Positions 50,019 to 57,024 of a DNA stretch of 64,000 nt are shown in pieces (the first letter of the stretch is position 1; every line of letters starts with the position of its first letter). Under the pieces are notes generated by a model, which saw only the letters and a list, made by a program, of their open reading frames with translations, searched no databases and had not been told where the DNA came from. Made by a program: the position numbers and the translations under genes. The DNA lies in assembly GCA_024274695.1 (NCBI GenBank), contig JAJSAI010000019.1, forward strand, positions 1 through 64,000. Direction: 5' to 3'. The DNA is from an archaeon (GTDB lineage Archaea; B1Sed10-29; JAJSAI01).

Positions 50019-50489
50019 TTGTTCAAGAAGAGCATGTCCTTTCCGGAGAAAGAGCTTTTCATCCGAATGTGTCTGCCCGCGTATTCTCTCACCGAGGACG
50101 TCAGGGGAAGGCTCCTCTACTACCTGAAGAAAAGAAGCGTCCCGGACAATCTCCTGCGCGAGGCGTTCCCTGAGGACTATGACAGGATAATGTCGACAGT
50201 GATGCTGGAGAAGGGCTTCTTTTCCCTTAAGCCAAGGCTTGACCTGGTGATCAAGTACTTTCTGGAATACCACAACAGGGAAACGCCTTGCAAGGTTGAG
50301 GAAGGAAGGGTTGTTGGGTTCAGAGCGGAAAGAAAGGGAGGAGAGAACACCCTCATCGCAAGAGTCGCCCTTAAGTCAGGTCGCACGGTTAACGCGTCAA
50401 CCAAGCTGGCTCCCGGGCTTGTTGTTAGAATAAACTTGAACGACAGGGTTTTCGTGCATAACAAGAAGGTCTGCCACGTGTTAGAATGA
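50019..50489 (+). CDS. HypC-like domain fused to an N-terminal helical domain (putative)
   Basis: In this 156-residue protein the N-terminal half (about 1-85) is helical. Residues about 90-156 read like HypC: C-x4-G-R-V-V (HypC has C-x4-G-K-V-V) and a final DRVFVHNKKVCHVLE (HypC: GDYVLVH-x~6-hydrophobic). HypC carries the Fe(CN)2CO group to [NiFe]-hydrogenase, and the next gene is the hydrogenase maturation protease (4-base overlap). If so, the key Cys is internal instead of N-terminal. TTG 50019 has AGGGTG upstream. The HypC assignment is an inference. Confidence 0.5.
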   Translation: MFKKSMSFPEKELFIRMCLPAYSLTEDVRGRLLYYLKKRSVPDNLLREAFPEDYDRIMSTVMLEKGFFSLKPRLDLVIKYFLEYHNRETPCKVEEGRVVGFRAERKGGENTLIARVALKSGRTVNASTKLAPGLVVRINLNDRVFVHNKKVCHVLE

Positions 50490-50917
50490 ACAGGATAGCC
50501 GTCGCGTCCCTCGGCAACCCCCTGAGAAGGGATGATGGGATTACAGAGGTTGCCTGCAGGATGATGGAAGAGAGAAACCGTTTTAAGGCAGACTACTACT
50601 ACGGGGATCCCTTGAACTACCTGGGCAGGCTCGTTTCTTACGATCTCGTGTTCCTTGTGGACGCCGTGCTCTCAGAGGACCCTCCTGGGAGGGTCAAGCT
50701 CCTGGACATTGACTCTGTTTCAGGCCCTGGCCTTTCAACACACTCAGCGTCACTGGACCTCGTTAGAAGAATGCTTTCGGGAAAAAAAGTTTTCCTGATA
50801 GGCGTGACAGTCAGGGACACGGGATACGGGACCGGCCTGAGCCCGGGTGTGGATCCTCAGAGGATCGCTGAAGAAATAGAGAGGATCATACTCGCCCGCG
50901 CTTCCGTCAGGCATTGA
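50486..50917 (+). CDS. hydrogenase maturation protease (HycI/HyaD family)
   Basis: The 143-residue protein has the family start IAVASLGNPLRRDDG (the Asp/Glu that binds nickel), DLVFLVDAV (about 55-63) and THSASLDL with a further His. It trims the C-terminus of [NiFe]-hydrogenase large subunits after nickel insertion. The large subunit at 52.1-53.3 kb has the matching DPCFSCLER site and a tail. It overlaps the HypC-like gene by 4 bases and is divergent from the NucS gene. Confidence 0.85.
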   Translation: MNRIAVASLGNPLRRDDGITEVACRMMEERNRFKADYYYGDPLNYLGRLVSYDLVFLVDAVLSEDPPGRVKLLDIDSVSGPGLSTHSASLDLVRRMLSGKKVFLIGVTVRDTGYGTGLSPGVDPQRIAEEIERIILARASVRH

Positions 50918-50927
50918 TCTCATTTCT

Positions 50928-51260
50928 TCATTTTACCAGGTTCTTCAAATCCTCTTTCCTGGTGCTGGAGTAGTCGTACTCTGTGGAGAACGCTATCGCC
51001 TTAGGTCTCGCGGGGCACACGTCCCGGCACAGCCCGCACAGTATGCACTTTCCCATGTCAAAGTCTATCCTCCCCTTCTCGTGGAAGACTATCGCGTTAA
51101 CAGGACAGTTCCTCTCGCACAGCCTGCATCCTATGCACCGTTTGGAATAGTATACTATTCTTCCCCTAAACCTCTGGTAGGGTTTCTTCTTCTGCTCGGG
51201 ATAGTTCTCTGTCACCGGCCTCCTGAAAAGCCACGCGAGCACCTCTGTTTTCAAGCCCAT
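50928..51260 (-). CDS. group 4 hydrogenase 2[4Fe-4S] subunit (NuoI/EchF-like)
   Basis: The 110-residue protein has two cluster motifs, CIGCRLCERNCP (about 42-53) and CILCGLCRDVCP (about 71-82), preceded by a short membrane-surface helix like NuoI/EchF. It passes electrons from ferredoxin to the NuoB-like subunit. It is the last gene of the operon. ATG 51260 overlaps the NuoH-like stop by 10 bases; an upstream in-frame start at 51326 would reach deep into that gene. Confidence 0.87.
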   Translation of the reverse strand: MGLKTEVLAWLFRRPVTENYPEQKKKPYQRFRGRIVYYSKRCIGCRLCERNCPVNAIVFHEKGRIDFDMGKCILCGLCRDVCPARPKAIAFSTEYDYSSTRKEDLKNLVK

Positions 51261-52108
51261 GAGCCCACCCACAGTACCCTCATCAAGTCTATTACCGCGA
51301 CAAAGAACGCTGCCAGCACGTACCACACGGTGGTGTGCAGCGTAAACCTTGGAGTGGTCGCGTCTGAATACGCCATCGCCATGAACAGGATCACGAAACT
51401 CACTATCCAGAAGAGCAAGTTTCCTCCTGCGAACAGGCTTGACAGCAGGCTTATGAAAAAGAACCTTTTCAGCATCTCCCCGAGGTCCAGGAAGAACAGG
51501 GACCTTCCGGAGTACTCCGTGCTAACCCCTGGAAGGATCTCGCTTTCCGCGGCCCCGGTGTCGAACTGGGTTACCTTGCTTTCCACGAGGGCCACGGCTA
51601 TCAGGGCAACGGCTGACGGGACCAGTCCCAGAATGCTCAGGTCCTTTATTCCTGCAAGCGTGATCGTGCTAGAGTACACGACGAACGAGATGATCGCGGC
51701 GGCGAGGGCCGTCTCGTATATTATCATGAGCCTCATTTCCCTCATGCTGGCGAGCATGCCGTAGGGGGAGTCAGAGCTTATTCCCGCGAGCACGTAAAAA
51801 GCGCTTGAGAGCACGGTCACGTACAATAGGAAAATGAAGTCGTACGGGAAAGAAATCACCTGGAACGGGACCAGCATCAGTCCCACGAAAAGGGTGGTGC
51901 AGTACATGAATGGCGAGATCATGAAGAACCAGTCGTTCTTGGTCGGGATCCTCTTCTTTGCCCAGAGTTTCCTGAGATCGTAAAAAGGTTGTACTACGGG
52001 AGGGCCTCTCCTGCTCTGCATTCTCGCGATCACCTTGCGGTACACCCCGTCAGCGAGGACCGCGAGGAAAGGGGATGCAACCCAGAGCACCAGGTTCAGC
52101 CAGGGCAC
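51251..52108 (-). CDS. group 4 hydrogenase membrane subunit (NuoH/EchB-like)
   Basis: The 285-residue, eight-segment membrane protein has RMQSRRGPPVVQPFYDLRKLWAKK (about 29-52), the NuoH signature loop, and later VESKVTQFDTGAAESEIL and STEYSGRSLFFLDLGE, both typical. It links the soluble arm with the membrane and forms part of the ion path. It overlaps its neighbours on both sides. Confidence 0.93.
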   Translation of the reverse strand: MPWLNLVLWVASPFLAVLADGVYRKVIARMQSRRGPPVVQPFYDLRKLWAKKRIPTKNDWFFMISPFMYCTTLFVGLMLVPFQVISFPYDFIFLLYVTVLSSAFYVLAGISSDSPYGMLASMREMRLMIIYETALAAAIISFVVYSSTITLAGIKDLSILGLVPSAVALIAVALVESKVTQFDTGAAESEILPGVSTEYSGRSLFFLDLGEMLKRFFFISLLSSLFAGGNLLFWIVSFVILFMAMAYSDATTPRFTLHTTVWYVLAAFFVAVIDLMRVLWVGSWA

Positions 52109-53253
52109 GAGTACTTCCTCCTGAACTCTTTTTCCCTGAGCTCTTCAACCCTGCCGTTCTTTTCTACAAGGACTCTTTCAAGGCAGGAGAAGCAGGGGTC
52201 AAGGGACGCTACTATGACGGGCACGTCTCCTACGACCATGCCTGGAAGCAGTTCTTCAAGGATCTTCATGTAAGAAAAGCTGGGTGTTCTTATCTTCGCT
52301 CTCTCCACCCTGTTGTTCTTGAACCTTAGGTAGTAGAAGAGCTCTCCTCTCGGCGCTTCCACCCGGGCGTGACCCTCTCCCTCAACCCTGGAAAGAGAGT
52401 GGGGAGGGATCTTCTCGTCCGGGAGTCCTGAGAGCACGCGTTCTACTATCCTCGCGGATTCCATGACCTCCGTGAGCCTGACCTTCAGCCTTTCCAGCGC
52501 GTCCCCCCTCTTCCCGGCCGCCATTTCAAAGTCTATCCTGGAGTACCAGTCGTACGGGTCTATCTTACGGGTGTCTATCCTCACTCCTGACGCCCGGGCT
52601 ATGGGGCCTGTCAGCCCCCATTCCAAGGCCATGCTCTTCGGGATCGTTCCAACGTTCTTGAGCCTTGACACGACAACTTCTTCCTTCATGCAGTCGTTGT
52701 AGTAATCTCTGGTTTTCCTTGCCACGCTCCGAACCTGCTGTAGTATGAACTCGGGATCCTCTTCTTCCATGTCGTACCGCAGTGTTCTTATCTTGTTAAT
52801 GTTATGATGGACCCTGCCCCCGGTTATTTTTTCAAAGCAGTCAAGCACCTTTTCTCTTTCCCTCCAGAAGTAGTTGAAAAGGGTTTCAAGGCCTATCTCG
52901 TGCATCATGAACCCTGCCCAGAGAAGGTGGCTCTGCATCCTCTCAAGCTCGAACAGCACTGTCCGGATGGCCTTCACTCTTTCAGGAGCATCGTACCCGA
53001 GAATGTTTTCCACCGTGCGCACGTACGCCCTCTCGTGAGTAATACTGCATATACCGCATACCCTTGAAGCAACGTACAGGGCCTGGTCAGGGTTTTTCCC
53101 CTCCAGCAGGTACTCTATCCCCCTGTGAGTGTACCCCGTTACCATCCTGACCTTCTGGACCTCCTCTCCCTCAAGGCAGACCTTGAGGAGTATGGGCTCT
53201 TTTATCGCAGGGCTCTGTGGCCCGACGGGCATTACGAAGTCATGCACTCTCAT
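52096..53253 (-). CDS. [NiFe]-hydrogenase large subunit, group 4 type (NuoD/EchE-like)
   Basis: The 385-residue protein keeps both nickel-binding motifs: RVCGICSITHE (L1, about 63-73) and DPCFSCLER near the C-terminus (L2, about 352-360). Complex I NuoD has lost these Cys residues, so this is a real hydrogenase. About 25 residues follow L2; they are probably removed by the HycI-like protease. It should evolve or oxidise H2. It overlaps the NuoC- and NuoH-like genes by 14 and 13 bases. Confidence 0.94.
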   Translation of the reverse strand: MRVHDFVMPVGPQSPAIKEPILLKVCLEGEEVQKVRMVTGYTHRGIEYLLEGKNPDQALYVASRVCGICSITHERAYVRTVENILGYDAPERVKAIRTVLFELERMQSHLLWAGFMMHEIGLETLFNYFWREREKVLDCFEKITGGRVHHNINKIRTLRYDMEEEDPEFILQQVRSVARKTRDYYNDCMKEEVVVSRLKNVGTIPKSMALEWGLTGPIARASGVRIDTRKIDPYDWYSRIDFEMAAGKRGDALERLKVRLTEVMESARIVERVLSGLPDEKIPPHSLSRVEGEGHARVEAPRGELFYYLRFKNNRVERAKIRTPSFSYMKILEELLPGMVVGDVPVIVASLDPCFSCLERVLVEKNGRVEELREKEFRRKYSCPG

Positions 53254-53557
53254 CCCTCCTCATGGGCGGCTTGCCCTTCCAGTCCTCGGGCAGGAAGAGT
53301 TTCAGGTGCAGGTTCTTGTTGCCCTCGAACTCAACCCCGTAAAAGTCGTGGATCTCCCTCTCATAGAAGTCCGCGGGAGGAAACTCTTCCGCCAGGCTTT
53401 CCACGACCGGGGACTCTTTAGGCACCCTCAGTTCCTTGAAGAAAATGTTGTGATCCTTCCCGTCAAAGTAGTACCTCAGCCTGAACTCCTCCCCCATGTC
53501 GTCGCACACTATCGCGATAAGCCTGTTATCCTTTAGAAGCTCTTTCAAGAACCTCAA
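53240..53557 (-). CDS. group 4 hydrogenase NuoC/EchD-like subunit
   Basis: The 105-residue protein has the NuoC signature EREIHDFYGVEFEGN (about 67-81) and a proline-rich end (LFLPEDWKGKPPMRRDE). It is shorter than the usual 30-kDa subunit (about 150-200), as in Ech-type enzymes. It sits between the NuoB and NuoD subunits and overlaps both genes. Confidence 0.9.
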   Translation of the reverse strand: MRFLKELLKDNRLIAIVCDDMGEEFRLRYYFDGKDHNIFFKELRVPKESPVVESLAEEFPPADFYEREIHDFYGVEFEGNKNLHLKLFLPEDWKGKPPMRRDESA

Positions 53558-53942
53558 CCCCCTTTAGTATGCCGTCTATTACAGCTTCCGGTCGCGGCGG
53601 GCATCCTGGGACGTACACGTCCACGGGTATTATCCTGTCCAATGGCCCCGCGTGATTGTACGATTCCGCGAAAGGCCCGCCTGACACCGCGCACGCTCCC
53701 ACAGCCACCACCACCTTCGGGCTTGCCATCTGGTCGTACACCGTTCTTATCCTGTCAGCGTTTTTCTTGTTTACCATCCCCTCCACCACGAGGATGTCAG
53801 CATTCCTCGGGCTGTGCTTTATCACTATCCCGAGCCTTTCCACGTCGTACCTGGGCGTGGCCACGGCGAGCACTTCAAGATTGCACCCGTTACAGCCAGC
53901 CCCGTGGAACACGAACACCCACGGAGATTTTTTGAAAGTCAT
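53526..53942 (-). CDS. group 4 hydrogenase small subunit (NuoB/EchC-like)
   Basis: The 138-residue protein has the proximal [4Fe-4S] ligands: GAGCNGCNLE (about 15-24), GACAVSGGPF (about 82-91) and VPGCPPRPE (about 111-119). It lies beside the large subunit and passes electrons to it. ATG 53942 gives the family start; an in-frame start at 54002 reaches into the small membrane-protein gene. Confidence 0.92.
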   Translation of the reverse strand: MTFKKSPWVFVFHGAGCNGCNLEVLAVATPRYDVERLGIVIKHSPRNADILVVEGMVNKKNADRIRTVYDQMASPKVVVAVGACAVSGGPFAESYNHAGPLDRIIPVDVYVPGCPPRPEAVIDGILKGVEVLERASKG

Positions 53943-54094
53943 ACGAGCATCACCGAGATGGAGAGTACTGCCAGCGAGATGAGCACTGCCGCGAGCTCCC
54001 ATGGCTCGAAGAACGCTTCATAGCTCTCCGGAAGCACTCTGCCAACATCCCTCTCCCCTCCGAGGTATACTGTGACCTTCTCTTTTCCGTTCAT
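53939..54094 (-). CDS. 51-residue membrane protein of the hydrogenase operon
   Basis: The 51-residue protein starts MNGKEKVTVYLGGER and ends with one hydrophobic segment (PWELAAVLISLAVLSISVMLV, 31-51). It overlaps the antiporter-like gene by 4 bases (ATGA) and the NuoB-like gene by 4, so it is certainly translated in this operon. It does not match a standard Ech/Mbh subunit by size. It might take the place of a missing part of the membrane arm (inference). Confidence 0.65.
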   Translation of the reverse strand: MNGKEKVTVYLGGERDVGRVLPESYEAFFEPWELAAVLISLAVLSISVMLV

Positions 54095-54957
54095 GTCATC
54101 AGCCCCAGGATGGTCTCCTGCAGCCAGGGGAACACGCCTAAGAGTATGACTGCTGCCGCCAGCGCGCCCGCGAACGCGAGGCGCGCTCTGTCTTCCTTTT
54201 TCCGTCTCCCCGGGCCTGCCAGCAGGTAGTACGCCACCTTGTAGTACATTATGAACAGCATCATGGCAAGGAATATTCCAAGAAGTGTTATAAGCGGGTC
54301 CATCGCGAACCCTTTCGTGAAAAGAATCCACTCAGAGACGAAGATGTTGAACCCGGGAAGTCCTGCCAGGGAAAGGCAGGCTATTACAGTGAACAGGTCC
54401 GCCCACCTGCTCACGAACCAGCTTCCCATAAGGTCGCTCAGCCTCTCCTTCCTACGCGCGACCATTCCAATTCCCAGGAACAAGAGGGATCCTGCGATCG
54501 TGTAGTCGAACACTTGTATCGTCTTCAAGAGGCCAGGGTCTGCTGACGCGAACGCAACACTCAGATCAAGGGCCACGAAACCTATCTGCGCGAGGCTGCT
54601 TGCCGCCAGGAACCTGTACATCCGCGGCTCAAGGATACCGTACACCGCAAGCCCTCCTATGCCGAGAGCGAACAGTATCGCGAGCTGCTTTGACCCTGGG
54701 AGCAGCCCGTGCTCGTAGTACCAGAGGAGAGAGCTTGACACCAGTACAGCGGAGAGCATGTTAGCGTGCGCGAAAACAGAATAAGATCTTATTCTCGGGG
54801 ACGCTATCACGATCCCCAGCGCCAGGACTCCTGCAGGAGAGTCCATCAGGAGCAGGGCCGCAGCAGAAGAGGCGAGTATCACTACTGCCTCCTTTTTCCC
54901 GCGCGCCAGCAGGAGGCTTGCGACCGTGACCAGTCCTGTGAGGAACGTCCAGAGCAT
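54091..54957 (-). CDS. half-length NuoM/NuoN-like antiporter subunit of the hydrogenase
   Basis: The 288-residue protein has about nine hydrophobic segments. YRFLAASSLAQIGFVALDL (about 113-131) and SLAGLPGFNIFVSEWILF (about 202-219) match the second half of NuoM/NuoN/MrpD, and the Glu in VSEW matches the NuoM-type Glu of that helix. Normal subunits have 450-500 residues with two half-channels, so the N-terminal half-channel seems absent. TTAATAATG centred 27 bp upstream marks this as the first gene of the operon with a leaderless start. Confidence 0.8.
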   Translation of the reverse strand: MLWTFLTGLVTVASLLLARGKKEAVVILASSAAALLLMDSPAGVLALGIVIASPRIRSYSVFAHANMLSAVLVSSSLLWYYEHGLLPGSKQLAILFALGIGGLAVYGILEPRMYRFLAASSLAQIGFVALDLSVAFASADPGLLKTIQVFDYTIAGSLLFLGIGMVARRKERLSDLMGSWFVSRWADLFTVIACLSLAGLPGFNIFVSEWILFTKGFAMDPLITLLGIFLAMMLFIMYYKVAYYLLAGPGRRKKEDRARLAFAGALAAAVILLGVFPWLQETILGLMT

Positions 54958-55009
54958 GCTATAAGAGGAAGGGCAGGCTGGTTAATAATGCTTTAGGGTT
55001 TTTCTGGTC

Positions 55010-56293
55010 TCACGGGTAGTACCTGTTCACGGTCCTTGGGAAGGGCACTACGTCACGAATGTGGGGCAGGTCCAGAATCCACTTCAGTGTTCTCTCGGTC
55101 CCTAGCCCGAAGCCAGAGTGGGGCACTGACCCGTACCTCCTGAGGTCAACGTACCACTCGTACGCTTTCGGGTCAAGCCCGAACTCTTTTATCTTTTTCT
55201 CCAAAAGGTCCTTATCCCATATCCTCTCACTGCCTCCTATTATCTCCCCGTGCCCCTTCGGGGCCAGCATGTCCGCTGCCTTTACCTTGCCAGGATTCTT
55301 CTCGTCAGGCTGCATGTAGAATGCCTTCATGTCCTCTGGGAACGAGTGAATGAACAGGGGCTTGTCCAGGTCTTTGGTCAAGGCTTCTTCGTGTGGTGCT
55401 CCGGGGTCGTCCCCGTACTCTATGTCAAACCCTTTCTTCTGAAGCTCTTCTATGGCCTCGTCGTAGGACATTCTCGGGAAGGGAGGCTCGACCTTCTTTA
55501 GATCAGCAGGATCCCTGCCGAAGTACTCGAGCAGCGCTTTCTCGTTCTCCGCCATCTTCTGGCAAACGTAGGAGATCATTCTCTCCTGGAAGTCCATGTT
55601 CTTCTCCTGGTCCCACCACGCCATTTCAGCCTCAAGATGCCAGTACTCTGTCAGGTGTTTGGAAGTGTGGCTCTTTTCTGCCCTGAAGCTGGGCGTCAGG
55701 GAGTACACTTTTTCCAGGGAGAATATGAGCGCTTCCAGGTAAAGCTGGGCGCTCTGTGACAAGTAAACCTTTTTCCCGAAGTAGGGGACTTCGAAAAGGG
55801 TAGCACCTCCTTCCGCTCCCGCGACAGTGAATATGGGTGGGAACACCTCATGGAACCCTTCCTTTTCGAAGAACTCCCTGAAGTACTTCATCATCTTCTC
55901 CCTGGCTATCATCGCCCTTGTGATCTTCTGGGCCCTCACGCTCAAGTGCCGCACGTCCATCAAGAACTCGGTGGACTGGTCCTTTGTTATCACGAAAGGC
56001 TCTCTGTTGCACACTACCTCAAGCTTCTCTGCTTTCAGCTCCGCGCCCCCAGGAGCCCTCTCGTCAGGCCTGACCTCTCCTTCTATTATCACGCTCGATT
56101 CTATGTACAGGTCAGACGCCTTCTGGAAGTCCGGGTTATCAGGCTTGAAAACGCACTGTATCACTCCTGTGGAGTCCCTTAGCAGCACGAACACCGCGTT
56201 CTTGGTGACCCTGTGCCTGTACACCCATCCCCTTAGCCTGAACCCGCCCTGCTTTTTTTCAAGGGCCTCCTGGACGCTGGCGAAGGATTCCAT
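55010..56293 (-). CDS. asnS: asparaginyl-tRNA synthetase
   Basis: The 427-residue class II synthetase has an N-terminal OB fold (about 15-100), motif 2 FRAEKSHTSKHLTEYWHLEAEM (AsnRS pattern, about 204-225) and motif 3 GFGLGTERTL (about 397-406). It charges tRNA-Asn. TTTTAAAA centred 27 bp upstream of ATG 56293 gives a leaderless start. Confidence 0.94.
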   Translation of the reverse strand: MESFASVQEALEKKQGGFRLRGWVYRHRVTKNAVFVLLRDSTGVIQCVFKPDNPDFQKASDLYIESSVIIEGEVRPDERAPGGAELKAEKLEVVCNREPFVITKDQSTEFLMDVRHLSVRAQKITRAMIAREKMMKYFREFFEKEGFHEVFPPIFTVAGAEGGATLFEVPYFGKKVYLSQSAQLYLEALIFSLEKVYSLTPSFRAEKSHTSKHLTEYWHLEAEMAWWDQEKNMDFQERMISYVCQKMAENEKALLEYFGRDPADLKKVEPPFPRMSYDEAIEELQKKGFDIEYGDDPGAPHEEALTKDLDKPLFIHSFPEDMKAFYMQPDEKNPGKVKAADMLAPKGHGEIIGGSERIWDKDLLEKKIKEFGLDPKAYEWYVDLRRYGSVPHSGFGLGTERTLKWILDLPHIRDVVPFPRTVNRYYP

Positions 56294-56335
56294 GGATCAT
56301 TATACCCTGTCACGTTTTAAAACACTTGCCTGTTC

Positions 56336-56617
56336 CTACCACACCTGCGCGCTCGGGGGGAACACGAGGCCAGCCAGAACGCTCGCCAGCACAATAACCC
56401 TGAGAACCAGCCTAAGCTTTTTACCTATTCTCGCAGGACTCTCTTGGGTTCTTGCGCTCAAGAGTTCGTCGAACTCTATGACTGCTATCATGACCGGGTA
56501 CACTATCCTCTGGAACCCGAGAATCCAGTCCCCCACGGTCCTCGTCCCGAGCAGCATGCTCCCGAGGATAACGCTTGGGATGACTGAGAACAGGAGAACA
56601 AGCACCCCGGTTACCAC
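56336..56617 (-). CDS. small membrane protein, unknown
   Basis: The 93-residue protein has hydrophobic segments at about 3-22, 33-48 and 70-88. It starts at GTG 56617, overlapping the upstream membrane-protein gene by 7 bases, with no clear ribosome site. Its frame continues open upstream inside that gene, so it may be the C-terminal half of one longer protein separated by a frameshift. Confidence 0.5.
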   Translation of the reverse strand: MVTGVLVLLFSVIPSVILGSMLLGTRTVGDWILGFQRIVYPVMIAVIEFDELLSARTQESPARIGKKLRLVLRVIVLASVLAGLVFPPSAQVW

Positions 56618-57018
56618 CAGGCTCTTAAGGTCCCTCGCCAGGGTTTCACGTTCTTCTCGGCCAGCACGCTGGCCTGGTCCACAGCCAGGTACACGATCCC
56701 CAGGGAAGTGCCGATGCTAAACCCCAGCGTTCTCGGGACGAAGGTAAAGAAAAGCTCGGGCCCGAAGAGGAAAAGGGTGAACACCGTGTTAAGGTAGGAG
56801 AAGATCTTCAAAAGGCCCGCTGGATCAGGCCTGCTGCCGTTAGCGTACCAGTCCAGGGCCTTCAGCCCTGCCGCGATAACACCGCAAGCCATGAGGCCCG
56901 TGTAGTAGAATCCTGTGATCCAGTAGACGCGCGATGAATGCTTTACTAGTTCGGCCAGCCCGACGAGAAGGGTGTTCCAAGCCAGTAACAGCAGAACCCT
57001 TTCAGCCCTCGTGTTCAT
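56611..57018 (-). CDS. membrane protein, unknown
   Basis: The 135-residue protein has about four hydrophobic segments (about 7-24, 33-53, 72-88, 95-112). The C-terminal residues (VKPWRGTLRAWW) look unlike a natural end, and the following gene's frame would give ETLARDLKSLVV, a more usual sequence. The gene starts 7 bases after aCPSF1 ends. No family recognised. Confidence 0.55.
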   Translation of the reverse strand: MNTRAERVLLLLAWNTLLVGLAELVKHSSRVYWITGFYYTGLMACGVIAAGLKALDWYANGSRPDPAGLLKIFSYLNTVFTLFLFGPELFFTFVPRTLGFSIGTSLGIVYLAVDQASVLAEKNVKPWRGTLRAWW

Positions 57019-57024
57019 CCAGCA

